Below are positions 13,700-21,849 of a stretch of 30,927 nt of DNA, piece by piece (the stretch's first letter is position 1; each line of letters opens with the position of its first letter). Below the pieces are notes generated by a model. It ran no database searches. It was not told the origin of the DNA and saw only the letters and a list, made by a program, of their open reading frames with translations. The translations under genes were made by a program, and so were the position numbers. Location: contig CAYFUN010000013.1 in NCBI GenBank assembly GCA_964346535.1, positions 1-30,927 on the forward strand, in the 5' to 3' direction. This DNA comes from Neofamilia sp964346535. Its GTDB lineage: Bacteria > Bacillota > Clostridia > Tissierellales > Peptoniphilaceae.

Positions 13700-14873
13700 C
13701 TGGACCTGAGTCTAGGCTATAGTTTTTTAAAAGAGCTGCCCTTAGTTGGTCTTCAAGTTGGGCTAAGTCTCTTTCTGCTTCTAGTCTCTTCTTCCTGCCG
13801 TCTCTTTGGATTAAAATTCCCTCTTCTAGGGTTTTAATTAAATCTTGGTTGACAACCTTTAGTGTTTCTAAATCTACAATGCCTCTTTCAGATTCTTTTA
13901 AAACTTCCTTGGTGTTTTCTCTTAGCATTTTTGAGTTTTTCTTTAGAAGCTCGTTAGTTGTATCTGAAATTTCCCTTTGAAGTTTCAAGGCTTGGTCTTG
14001 GTTTTGCAATCCAATGGCTATTAGAACTTGGCTCTTCCAAAGTGGAATGGTATTTAACATTGCCGTTTGAATTTTATCTACTAAAAGCTTGTCGTTGTTT
14101 TGGATCAGCCTAATTTGTGGCGCTGCTTGAATAGCCATGGCCTTGGAGAGTTTTAGGTCGTAGACCTTTTTTTCAAAGCGATTTAGAGTGTCTTCAAAGT
14201 CCTTTACAAGTTGGGCATCCATTTGATCACCAGACGCAGCTGCTTCTTCTCTAAGTCTCGGTAGGACATTGTCTTTTGTGTCTGCTATAACTTCTTCGCC
14301 AGCTACAATATAGGCTTGGATGTCTTTAAAGTATTGGAAGTTTTTGTCATAAAGTTGGTCGAAGACTGTAATATCTCTTACTAGGTCTGTCCTTGCGCTG
14401 TCAAGTCTGTCTTGAATTTTTTCTATAGACCCGTCAACGCTGTCGTATTTAGCTAGAAGGACGTCCATTTTCTTTTTGCCGTCTTTGACAAAAGGCAGGT
14501 TGGAGAAAATCCCCTTTTTCTCTCCTAGCTCATTTATTTCTAAGGACTTTACTTCAACCATTAGTTCAGTTAAAAGTTTTCCAACTTCTCCAGAGTCTTT
14601 GTTTCTAACGTTAGTTAGAATTGATCCTGAAAATTCTGACAGGGCCTTTTGGGCTCCAACGCCGTAGTTTATAGAAAGACTAGAGTCCATTAGGTTAATT
14701 TCTTTTTTTATTTTGTCAACCCTTTCTCTGTCTTCTGGACTTAGGGTCATTACCTTTCTTTCAATTATTTCTGATTCTTCTTTTACATCTATTTCTTCAA
14801 CTGCTAGTTCATTTTCTCCACTTGCTTCCTTGGCCTTGGCTAAGTCTTTTAGGCTAATGTCTTTGTAATCCAT
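13683..14873 (-). CDS. telA: TelA-family toxic anion resistance protein
   Basis: 396 residues, mostly helical with extended coiled-coil character and no membrane segment, the typical TelA/KlaA form. Characteristic stretches include INYGVGAQKALSEFSGSIL and the C-terminal RDGRKKRLEAERDLAQLEDQLR. Family members are associated with tellurite and envelope-stress tolerance; the molecular activity is unknown. It follows the XpaC gene by 9 bases, the usual partnership, and overlaps the PAP2 gene. The start is an ATG preceded by AGGAGG, which overlaps the end of xpaC. Confidence 0.92.
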   Translation of the reverse strand: MDYKDISLKDLAKAKEASGENELAVEEIDVKEESEIIERKVMTLSPEDRERVDKIKKEINLMDSSLSINYGVGAQKALSEFSGSILTNVRNKDSGEVGKLLTELMVEVKSLEINELGEKKGIFSNLPFVKDGKKKMDVLLAKYDSVDGSIEKIQDRLDSARTDLVRDITVFDQLYDKNFQYFKDIQAYIVAGEEVIADTKDNVLPRLREEAAASGDQMDAQLVKDFEDTLNRFEKKVYDLKLSKAMAIQAAPQIRLIQNNDKLLVDKIQTAMLNTIPLWKSQVLIAIGLQNQDQALKLQREISDTTNELLKKNSKMLRENTKEVLKESERGIVDLETLKVVNQDLIKTLEEGILIQRDGRKKRLEAERDLAQLEDQLRAALLKNYSLDSGPDGADK

Positions 14874-14882
14874 TTGATCCTC

Positions 14883-15860
14883 CTAGTCTATATAGTTGTC
14901 CCACTTCATTGAGTTTTCTAAAACTTTCATGTCTGTTTCTATGTCAATAAGGTCGTCTGCTATTAATTTCATAAATTCGTTGTCAAAGGCTTTTTCCAAA
15001 AGTACCATGGCCCTTTTGGCATTTTCTGTAGCCTTTTCTGTGTCTTCGTTTACAAGGCCTCGTTTTTCAATTTCCCTGTACTTGTCACAAATATTTGCCG
15101 CCGTTTCTAAGTAGTAGGACAAAAATCTTGAAGCCTTAGATATTTTTTCAGGATGGTCTTTCAAATATGAGAGAATTTCTAGGCCTCTTTCGTAAAGTTT
15201 GCCAGCTTGAACTTGAACTTCTCCGTCTTTGCTTTCGTTAAAACAAGAGTAGATAGTGTCTAGTTTTGCGTTGGCATCTTTAATTAGTTTTTCGTATTCA
15301 GATAATTCTTTTTTATGACCTTCTTCTAGTGGTTTTTTCTTGTCCTCTAAGGACTCAGCTCCAAAGACTTGAAAGTCATCGACCTTTGGTTGATAAAGTC
15401 TTTTCACTGCATAAGATGCAAGAGATGCAACAATCAGTGACTTAAAAACTCCTATAGAAAAAATTAGAAAAAGTGTCAGAAAAGAAATTAGCCAAACTGT
15501 GTCTGCCATTTTCTTCTTCTTTTTTCTCACTGCCTTTTTAACTTTTTTCTGCTCTTCTAAGTAATTTTTCTTTTTTACTTCTAGGTCGGCCTTCATTTGC
15601 CTACGTGCCAGGTCTGATGAGCTGGCTTTTTTGTTGGCTGCCATAGAATCACTTACAATCTTGTCTAGGGCGTCAGCAGTAAAGGTGGAAATAGAAACAA
15701 GGCTAGACAGAGTTGCGTCTCCAATTTCTTTTAGAGAGTCTTTTATCTCCTGGTCCCTTTGGTCCTTGCGATATTTTTCTAGGTCCCTTTCAAGTTGTTT
15801 TAATTTTTCGTCATCGTCTCTATTATAAAGTCCAGTTTTTTCTAGATCTTCTCTGGTCAT
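14883..15860 (-). CDS. xpaC: XpaC-like 5-bromo-4-chloroindolyl phosphate hydrolysis protein
   Basis: 325 residues. Residues 1-120 are charged and helical and end in a very basic patch (RKKKKK). One long hydrophobic region (about 121-152) can form a membrane hairpin, and residues 160-325 are helical. XpaC is named for a chromogenic phenotype and has no proven enzyme function. The pairing with telA immediately downstream supports the assignment. It is the first gene of the xpaC-telA-PAP2-CorC unit, so the operon probably acts at the membrane. A TATAAT lies 34 bases upstream. Confidence 0.85.
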   Translation of the reverse strand: MTREDLEKTGLYNRDDDEKLKQLERDLEKYRKDQRDQEIKDSLKEIGDATLSSLVSISTFTADALDKIVSDSMAANKKASSSDLARRQMKADLEVKKKNYLEEQKKVKKAVRKKKKKMADTVWLISFLTLFLIFSIGVFKSLIVASLASYAVKRLYQPKVDDFQVFGAESLEDKKKPLEEGHKKELSEYEKLIKDANAKLDTIYSCFNESKDGEVQVQAGKLYERGLEILSYLKDHPEKISKASRFLSYYLETAANICDKYREIEKRGLVNEDTEKATENAKRAMVLLEKAFDNEFMKLIADDLIDIETDMKVLENSMKWDNYID

Positions 15861-15893
15861 CTTGTCCCATCCTTTTTTTACCTATTTGCTTTT

Positions 15894-15899
15894 ATTATA
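15894..15899 (-). promoter_or_regulatory. -10 element of the xpaC operon
   Basis: Perfect TATAAT on the minus strand (in GGGTATAATAAAAG). The best -35 at 17 bases is TTTTTC, which is poor, so the promoter may need an activator. Confidence 0.5.
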
Positions 15900-15953
15900 C
15901 CCTATTCTCCCCTTGAGAAAAAGTTAATTAATTGATTTTCTTCCGAACGTTTG

Positions 15954-15982
15954 TTTACTTTTTCTTAGACTTATTTTATAAT
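15954..15982 (+). promoter_or_regulatory. Promoter of the radical-SAM gene
   Basis: TTTACT (15954-15959), 17-base spacer, TATAAT (15977-15982). It lies 15 bases upstream of the start codon, so the transcript leader is very short, about 10 bases, and the ribosome binding site (GATGGTGAT) is at its very start. Confidence 0.6.
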
Positions 15983-15997
15983 TAAGATGGTGATTAT

Positions 15998-17233
15998 ATG
16001 GACTTAGTAGAAAAAATTCAAATCCTAACTGACGCAGCAAAATACGACGTGTCTTGTTCGTCATCAAATTCAAATAGAAAGAACAAGGGCGGTCTTGGCT
16101 CTGGCCACATGGCAGGCATTTGTCATTCTTGGTCAGAAGACGGCAGGTGTATCTCGTTATTAAAAATCCTAATGACTAACATTTGCATTTACAACTGTGA
16201 ATACTGTGTAAATCGAGCCAGCTCTCAAAATAAAAAGGCGATTTTCACTCCTCAGGAAATTGCAGACCTGACAGTAAATTTTTATAAGCGAAATTATATT
16301 GAAGGTCTCTTTTTGTCGTCAGCTGTAATTAAGTCTCCTGACTACACCATGGAGCTTTTAATTAAGGTGGCTGAAATCCTTCGCTTTGAAAAAAACTTTT
16401 ACGGCTACATTCACATGAAGGCCATTCCTGGAGCTGACGATCTTTTAATAAAAAAACTTGGATCTTTAATTGACAGGATGAGTATAAATATTGAGCTGCC
16501 AACAGAAAGGTCACTGAAACTTTTGGCGCCAGAAAAATCCTACAAAGATATTTATAGGCCCATGCAAAAGGTTGAAGACTTTATTTTAGAAAACCGTGAA
16601 GACAGAAAAAAGTACAAGTCCAGTCCAAAATTTGTTCCAGCAGGCCAAACCAGTCAAATGATTATTGGCGCATCTAGGGAAAATGATTTAGATATTATGA
16701 CTAGGGCCCAGGGCCTTTATGACGACTTTGCCTTAAAGAGGGTCTACTATTCTGCCTTTGTGCCAGCAGTAAAATCTAAGCTAACTGAAGGAATTGTCGC
16801 TCCTCCCCTTTTAAGAGAGCATAGGATCTACCAGGCTGACTGGCTCCTTCGCTTTTATGGTTTTAGGACTGAGGATATTTTAAATGAAAAAAATCCAAAT
16901 TTAGATTTAAATCTTGACCCCAAGGCAGCTTGGGCTATAAATAACTTGGACATCTTTCCCCTTGAAATTAATAGAGCATCTTATGAAGAATTAATTAGAG
17001 TTCCAGGCATCGGAAAAGTTTATGCAAATAGAATTATTCAAGCTAGAAAATATGCAAATCTCACTTACGATTCTCTTGCCCAATTAAAGATTTCAACTAA
17101 GAGGGCCAAAAACTTTATCCTAGTTGGCGGCAAGTACCAAGGCGTCAACTACAAGGACCAAGATGACCTTAGGACCCTTATGGCCAGCGCTGATCCAGAC
17201 AGTAAAACTCAGTTGTCATTTTTAGGTGATTGA
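15998..17233 (+). CDS. Radical-SAM protein linked to DNA modification/repair
   Basis: 411 residues. The radical-SAM cluster CxxxCxxC is Cys63, Cys67 and Cys70 (NICIYNCEYCVNRAS). Extra conserved cysteines lie before it (Cys20, Cys42, Cys51). A helix-hairpin-helix DNA-binding segment is at about 325-375 (INRASYEELIRVPGIGKVYANRI). This is the layout of the family catalogued as rSAM_link_UDG (TIGR03916), a putative DNA modification/repair enzyme always found with a DUF4130-type partner. That partner is the next gene, 1 base downstream. The chemical reaction is not known. Family recognition is by pattern and context; the DNA role is inferred from the HhH and the partner. Confidence 0.92.
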   Translation: MDLVEKIQILTDAAKYDVSCSSSNSNRKNKGGLGSGHMAGICHSWSEDGRCISLLKILMTNICIYNCEYCVNRASSQNKKAIFTPQEIADLTVNFYKRNYIEGLFLSSAVIKSPDYTMELLIKVAEILRFEKNFYGYIHMKAIPGADDLLIKKLGSLIDRMSINIELPTERSLKLLAPEKSYKDIYRPMQKVEDFILENREDRKKYKSSPKFVPAGQTSQMIIGASRENDLDIMTRAQGLYDDFALKRVYYSAFVPAVKSKLTEGIVAPPLLREHRIYQADWLLRFYGFRTEDILNEKNPNLDLNLDPKAAWAINNLDIFPLEINRASYEELIRVPGIGKVYANRIIQARKYANLTYDSLAQLKISTKRAKNFILVGGKYQGVNYKDQDDLRTLMASADPDSKTQLSFLGD

Positions 17234-17234
17234 C

Positions 17235-17987
17235 ATGGACTATATTTATGATGGATCTTTTTCTGGACTTTTGACGGTAATTTTTGTCGCCTACAATGAC
17301 TTGGAAAATATTTCTATTAAGACAGATTCCAGGCAGGAAAATTTCTTTAGCGACTCTGTTAAAGTGGAAACTGACTATAAGCTTGCCAATAGAGTTGAAC
17401 TAGGACTAAGCAATAAATTTTCTCCTAGATTTTTTCGCTCTGTCTCCCTTTGCTTTAGGTCCTTTGAAGAAGACAAGGAGGAAGTTATTGCAAGAACTAT
17501 AAAGGGCATGTACAAGGAAGGCTTTGCCTATTTAAAATCTGCCAACGAGGCGCCAGTAAAATTTAACGCCTATATAAAAAATGTATTAAATGAAAACCAC
17601 GACTACAAGGGCCTCCTTCGCTTTGAAGAACTAGCAGACAGAACATTTTATGCCAGGTTTAGGCCGAAAAATGACATTATTGATTTAATTTACTCCCACT
17701 TTGTAGACAGGATGCCAAATGAAAAATTTATTATCCACGACCTAGGCAGAAGGCTTGCAATTTTTTATAAGGACGGCCTTCTTGATTTAATGGAAGTCGA
17801 TGATTTTTCTTATGAAACAACAAGGGAAGAAGAATATTTTTCTAAGGCCTGGCAGGAATTTTATCAGGCTATTAAAATTGACCATCGGGAAAATAAAAAA
17901 CTTATGGCTGCAAATATGCCCAAGTACAGGTGGGAATTTTTAACTGAAAAAAATATTAATGACAAGAAAAAAAGAGATAAGGATTGA
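17235..17987 (+). CDS. DUF4130-type partner of the radical-SAM protein (TIGR03915 family)
   Basis: About 250 residues from the ATG at 17235. A GTG at 17226 would add three residues, but AGGTGA sits 5 bases before the ATG, making the ATG likelier. It opens with YIYDGSFSGLLTVIFVAYN and has RFEELADRTFYARFRPKNDIIDLI in the middle, and FIIHDLGRRLAIFYKDG near residues 170-185, all typical of the family. In many bacteria this protein is fused to a uracil-DNA glycosylase; here there is no glycosylase domain, which is the shorter TIGR03915 form. It is translationally linked to the radical-SAM gene. Its stop lies inside the loop of the terminator hairpin. Confidence 0.9.
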   Translation: MDYIYDGSFSGLLTVIFVAYNDLENISIKTDSRQENFFSDSVKVETDYKLANRVELGLSNKFSPRFFRSVSLCFRSFEEDKEEVIARTIKGMYKEGFAYLKSANEAPVKFNAYIKNVLNENHDYKGLLRFEELADRTFYARFRPKNDIIDLIYSHFVDRMPNEKFIIHDLGRRLAIFYKDGLLDLMEVDDFSYETTREEEYFSKAWQEFYQAIKIDHRENKKLMAANMPKYRWEFLTEKNINDKKKRDKD

Positions 17988-18006
17988 TAGTCACTTATCT
18001 CTTTTT
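17973..18006 (+). terminator. Bidirectional terminator between convergent genes
   Basis: Perfect 9-bp stem AGAGATAAG/CTTATCTCT with a 12-base loop that contains the stop codon of the DUF4130-type gene. T runs follow on both strands, so it also ends the convergent LTA synthase-like gene. The left arm is part of the coding sequence. Confidence 0.85.
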
Positions 18007-18014
18007 CTTTGCTC

Positions 18015-19787
18015 TTAGTGGTAAAGAAAATTTTTATTGTAATAATATTCTATAGACCTGTAGGAGTTAACTAGGTCTTGGTCAGGGTAGTTTTCAATAA
18101 AGCACAGGTCATTGTCAACTTGGATTACAGAATCGTTATAGGCTTCAAGACCTGGAAAAATATTATTTTGCACCCTAATTATAGATGGACCACCAAGGCC
18201 TAAATAGTCAAAGGCATAGGCCAGTAAAAATTCTGTGCTTAGGTTTGGTCCCTGGCCGACAAAGTCTTTGCCCCACAAGGCCTTTAAAGCTTGGTTTCCG
18301 TGAATATAATAAGGAGTGGTGTATTTGTTTTTGTAGGCCTCCAGACTTTCTGATTCAATGTCTAGGCCCATGTAGGCAAAGGCAGAATTATTTTCTCCTA
18401 GACTAGGATTGTGGTCGCCAAAAATTATAAAAAGAGTTGGCTCTTCAGCTTCAAAGGACTTTAAAAATTTTGTCAGCTCCTGGCTAGTTGCTTTTATTCC
18501 ATGGAAGTAGTGGTTTATAGAATTAAAATCTTCCTGCTTATAAGGTCTGTCGTATTTTAAATACTCTACTTGAGACTTTCCACTTGGGTAAGGGCCGTGG
18601 TTTTGGATGCTGACTGTAAAATTAAAATATGGCCCTGCCTTAGATTTTTCCTTAAAGTCTTTGTAGATTAAAGGCAAAAGTTTTTCATCTTTTAAATAAG
18701 GGTCGGTTCCTTTTAAATCTCCAAAGAGATTTTCATCGGCATAAAAATACTCAAAGCCTAGGTTTTTATTAAAGTTTAAGCGGTCATAAAACTCCCAAGT
18801 ATTTGGATGCATGGCCACACTTGTATAGCCTTGGCCCTTTAAATAGTGGGCCAGGGAATTTCTCTTTTTAAAGTGATAGGGTTGGCCATGGCTGGATGTT
18901 ATAAAGGACCTTTCTGACCAAACTGTTCCGCCGCCAAAAACTGGAACGTAAAGCCTGCCAGAAATAGAATCATTTCTCAAATACTCCATGTCTTCGTAAG
19001 GGTCGATTTCAAAGTCGACTCCTAGCTTGTCAAAGTCGTTGTAGGACTCTAGCATGATAAAAATCATATGGATTTTTTCATCTACACCTAGGTCCTGGTC
19101 TGGATAGGTCTGAAAACTTTGTCTGGCAAAATTTGGGTCGTAGGCATCTGGTTTAGGAATAGTAAGTTCCCTGTAGGTCCTAAAAAAATTGTAGACCAGG
19201 CCAAAGCCCTTTTCCCTTTCAACTTGTAGCCAGGGGTTGAATTTTGGATTTAAATAACTTTCAAAGGTCCTGCCTTGGACAAAAAATATTGACAAGGCCA
19301 AGGATAGAGCTGCAAAAATTCCTAAGACCTTTCTGCTTGAAGCTTTTTTAAAAGAAGACAAGAAAAATATCAGGCTCAAAATCAAGCCAGCTCCAAGGGC
19401 CAGCCAAAAAAACCTAAAGAGAACTAACTTATAACCAGCTTCAGTCATTTGCTCTGCCTCGCCTAATAAAAACAAGTCTGAAAGCCTAAGCATTTGCAAC
19501 CTATAATTAAGTTTAGTAACATTGGCCAGGCCAAGGACAAGTATAAGTACAAAGGATATAAAAAAGCCTAGGTCTATTCTCCTTGTTAAAAAAGAAAAAA
19601 TTAAGACCAGGGTCAAAACTAATAAGTAATTTATAAAAAAGACTTGGACCTGGCTAAAGTAACCTAGAAATAAAGTCTTGCTAATATTTTCATCTGTTGC
19701 TAAAAAGCTAAGTAAAGTTAAAAATAAACTTGCCAAGAGGATAAGAAAAGTTCTTACAAGGCTGGCAAGAAATTTATTTTCTTTCAT
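18015..19787 (-). CDS. LtaS-type phosphoglycerol transferase
   Basis: 590 residues. Five hydrophobic helices span about 5-170. An extracellular sulfatase-fold catalytic domain runs from about 235 to 545. Visible active-site elements are FIMLESYN (Glu247, metal ligand), VFGGGTVWSERSF with Thr288 as likely nucleophile, and FGDHNPS for the C-terminal metal site. LtaS-type enzymes move glycerol phosphate from phosphatidylglycerol onto a lipoteichoic acid chain or sugar outside the membrane. Whether this copy makes LTA or modifies another glycan is not visible. It is a single-gene unit with a near-perfect promoter and a shared terminator. The ATG follows AAGGTGA. Confidence 0.92.
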   Translation of the reverse strand: MKENKFLASLVRTFLILLASLFLTLLSFLATDENISKTLFLGYFSQVQVFFINYLLVLTLVLIFSFLTRRIDLGFFISFVLILVLGLANVTKLNYRLQMLRLSDLFLLGEAEQMTEAGYKLVLFRFFWLALGAGLILSLIFFLSSFKKASSRKVLGIFAALSLALSIFFVQGRTFESYLNPKFNPWLQVEREKGFGLVYNFFRTYRELTIPKPDAYDPNFARQSFQTYPDQDLGVDEKIHMIFIMLESYNDFDKLGVDFEIDPYEDMEYLRNDSISGRLYVPVFGGGTVWSERSFITSSHGQPYHFKKRNSLAHYLKGQGYTSVAMHPNTWEFYDRLNFNKNLGFEYFYADENLFGDLKGTDPYLKDEKLLPLIYKDFKEKSKAGPYFNFTVSIQNHGPYPSGKSQVEYLKYDRPYKQEDFNSINHYFHGIKATSQELTKFLKSFEAEEPTLFIIFGDHNPSLGENNSAFAYMGLDIESESLEAYKNKYTTPYYIHGNQALKALWGKDFVGQGPNLSTEFLLAYAFDYLGLGGPSIIRVQNNIFPGLEAYNDSVIQVDNDLCFIENYPDQDLVNSYRSIEYYYNKNFLYH

Positions 19788-19805
19788 TTAATCACCTTAG
19801 CTTAT

Positions 19806-19833
19806 ATTATATCCAAGTGCCTGCCGTTGTCAA
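19806..19833 (-). promoter_or_regulatory. Promoter of the LtaS-type gene
   Basis: Minus strand TTGACA (19828-19833), 16-base spacer, TATAAT (19806-19811). Both hexamers are perfect consensus, so expression should be strong and constitutive. Confidence 0.85.
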
Positions 19834-19885
19834 AAATAAAAGACCTAGCAAGATTTTTATATCCTGAAAGCCTGCAAATCTTTCC

Positions 19886-19914
19886 ATAAAAAAACTGACC
19901 TCTTAAGGTCAGTT
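19886..19914 (-). terminator. Terminator after mgtE
   Basis: Perfect 9-bp stem AACTGACCT/AGGTCAGTT with a 4-base loop, then seven T on the minus strand. It lies 5 bases past the mgtE stop. Confidence 0.9.
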
Positions 19915-19918
19915 TATT

Positions 19919-21298
19919 TTATATGCCTGCAAATATTTTTTCAAGTAACAAGGTTGCTATTGAAAAATACGAAAACAAAGCAATCGTATCGTTTATTGTT
20001 GTAATAAATGGTCCTGATGCTACTGCAGGGTCAATATTTAATTTGTTAAAGAGAACTGGCACTGTATAACCTACTATAGTTGAAATACTTACTGTAAATA
20101 AGAGCGCCGCTCCTACAACTATTGATAGGTCAACAGACCTAAATAATACAAAGGCAATGGCTGCTATAACTAGAGATGATACCAGTCCCATTATCATACC
20201 TACTCCCAGTTCCTTAAAGAACAAGGCCCAAAAGCCTTCGCCTTCTTCGTCTATAGTTAATCTTCTTACTGATACTGCCAGAGATTGGGTTCCTACGTTA
20301 CCTGCTGTGTCTGTTAGGATTGGAATAAAAACTGCAAGTTGAACTACCTTGGCTAAAGTTTCTTCAAAGGCATTAATTAAGTTGGCTGAAATTAGACCCA
20401 TAAATAATAGGATTATTATCCATGGAAGTCTGGCCTTGGTCATGCCAAGAATTGTAGTTTCAGCTCCCTCGCTAGTGTCGTCAACTTCGCCTGAAATACC
20501 CCCCATTTTGTAAAAGTCTTCTGTAGCCTCTTGTTCAATAACGTCCATAACGTCGTCTACAGTTACTAAACCTACTAGGACATTATTTGCATCTACAACT
20601 GGTACTGCCAGTAAGTCGTATTCTTGAATTAGGCTGGCAACTTCTTCTTGGTCTGTATCTGTTGTTACTGAAACAATTTGTGAGTTCATTATGGCTTGGG
20701 TTTCTTCTCCAGGAGGAGCAAGGATCAAGTCTCTTAAAGAAAGGACCCCGTCTAGTCTTCCCTTATCATCAACTACATAGATATAATAAATAAGTTCTGC
20801 CTGGCGGCCAACACTTCTCATTTTCTCAATAACTTCGTTAGGCTTGTCGTGAATTGAAACCTTAACTAGCTCAGTGGTCATTATAGATCCAGCTGTTTCT
20901 TCAGTGTGTTTAAGTAAGGACTCTATAATTGTTCTGTCTTCTAAGTTCATCTTAGAAATTATTTCCTTGGCCTTGTCTTCTTCTAGGCTTTTTAAGAAGT
21001 TAACTAGGTTGTCATCTGACACATAGGAAAAAACTTCTTTCATATAAGAGTCTGGCATTACTACATAGGTTTCTTCTTGTTGAGGAAAATCCATAACGTC
21101 AAAAATTTCTGCAAACTCTTCTGGAGATAGAAACTCTGTTATCTTGGCCTTGTTTTCGGGGTACAACTCATAAAACACCTCTACTTGGTCATTGTTATGG
21201 AGTTTTAAAAATAAAGACCTAAATAACTCTCTATCTTTTCTCTTTACCGCCCTATATATATCTTCATAATAGGCTTGTTTGTCTATTTTTAGTTCCAT
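19919..21298 (-). CDS. mgtE: Magnesium transporter MgtE
   Basis: 459 residues from the ATG at 21298, or 462 from the GTG at 21307; GGTGA five bases before the ATG favours the ATG. Order is standard: N-terminal helical MgtE_N domain (about 10-125), CBS pair (about 130-250, with SIMTTELVKVSI and DLLAVPVVDANNVLVGLVT), linker helix and five membrane helices (about 280-458). The family imports Mg2+ through a dimeric channel gated by magnesium binding to the cytoplasmic domains. No M-box riboswitch is visible in the 156-base leader upstream, so control would be at protein level. It is a single-gene unit. Confidence 0.96.
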   Translation of the reverse strand: MELKIDKQAYYEDIYRAVKRKDRELFRSLFLKLHNNDQVEVFYELYPENKAKITEFLSPEEFAEIFDVMDFPQQEETYVVMPDSYMKEVFSYVSDDNLVNFLKSLEEDKAKEIISKMNLEDRTIIESLLKHTEETAGSIMTTELVKVSIHDKPNEVIEKMRSVGRQAELIYYIYVVDDKGRLDGVLSLRDLILAPPGEETQAIMNSQIVSVTTDTDQEEVASLIQEYDLLAVPVVDANNVLVGLVTVDDVMDVIEQEATEDFYKMGGISGEVDDTSEGAETTILGMTKARLPWIIILLFMGLISANLINAFEETLAKVVQLAVFIPILTDTAGNVGTQSLAVSVRRLTIDEEGEGFWALFFKELGVGMIMGLVSSLVIAAIAFVLFRSVDLSIVVGAALLFTVSISTIVGYTVPVLFNKLNIDPAVASGPFITTINDTIALFSYFSIATLLLEKIFAGI

Positions 21299-21360
21299 CG
21301 TCTTCACCGTCCTTTACTTATATTTGTTCGTTTCTCTAAGTGTAACATATAAATAATAAA

Positions 21361-21389
21361 ATTATAAGTTCTTTTAAAAGGCCTAGTAA
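21361..21389 (-). promoter_or_regulatory. Possible mgtE promoter
   Basis: Minus strand TTACTA (21384-21389), 17-base spacer, TATAAT (21361-21366). It would give a leader of about 55 bases. Another possible -10 (TGTTACACT) lies closer to the gene. Confidence 0.45.
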
Positions 21390-21454
21390 AATTTTTCTCA
21401 TCTCAAGGCAAAAAATATTTTAGAAAAATAATTTTAGCCCAAAAAAGTTCCCAT

Positions 21455-21484
21455 AAAAAAACAAACCTGTATTTCAAGGTTTGT
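21455..21484 (-). terminator. Terminator after veg
   Basis: Perfect 8-bp stem ACAAACCT/AGGTTTGT with an 8-base loop and a T run on the minus strand, 8 bases past the veg stop. Confidence 0.88.
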
Positions 21485-21491
21485 TTATAAG

Positions 21492-21725
21492 TTAATCTAA
21501 AATTAATAGCTCAACTGTATTTGTTAGTAGGTCTGAATAAGTGAAGGTCATCTTTCTACTTGGAGAATCTTCAAATTCAAGGTCTACTACAAAAAGAGAA
21601 GGATAAACTGCATCCAGCCTGCCTTTTCTCTTTATATATCTCTTTCGTCCTCTGTCGGCCTTCAGATAGACTTGTTTTCCTATCTGGCTCTCTAATTCCT
21701 TCTTAATCATAGTCATCGAAGTCAA
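21492..21725 (-). CDS. veg: Veg protein (DUF1021)
   Basis: 77 residues from a TTG start at 21725, which has AAAGG 9 bases upstream; the ATG codons at residues 4 and 6 are too far from it. The sequence follows the Veg pattern closely: IGKQVYLKADRGRKRYIKRKG, then YPSLFVVDLE and the C-terminal TFTYSDLLTNTVEL. It is a small beta-barrel, very widely conserved in Firmicutes. In B. subtilis it is highly expressed and affects biofilm and extracellular matrix genes; its biochemical role is unsettled. Its promoter is the strongest in the window, matching the high expression known for veg. Confidence 0.93.
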   Translation of the reverse strand: MTSMTMIKKELESQIGKQVYLKADRGRKRYIKRKGRLDAVYPSLFVVDLEFEDSPSRKMTFTYSDLLTNTVELLILD

Positions 21726-21749
21726 ATTATCACGCCTTTCGCTTATAAT

Positions 21750-21780
21750 AAATACTAGTCATATTATAGCAAAATACTAG
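21750..21780 (-). repeat. Direct repeat flanking the veg -10
   Basis: CTAGTATTT occurs twice on the minus strand (21772-21780 and 21750-21758), 22 bases apart, about two helical turns. One copy is in the promoter spacer and one just downstream of the -10. It may be an operator. Confidence 0.4.
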
Positions 21781-21791
21781 GAATTTGTCAA
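21763..21791 (-). promoter_or_regulatory. Very strong veg promoter
   Basis: Minus strand TTGACA (21786-21791), 17-base spacer, TATAAT (21763-21768) with an upstream TG (TGCTATAAT). It is consensus at every element. Confidence 0.9.
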
Positions 21792-21849
21792 GTAAAATTT
21801 ATATTTTAAATCAAAAATCCTGTCTTGTCAACAACTTTTTTTACTTTTT

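Noticed and set aside
21308..21454. M-box magnesium riboswitch upstream of mgtE
   Set aside because: None of the conserved M-box segments is present and the stretch is AT-rich without the expected helices.
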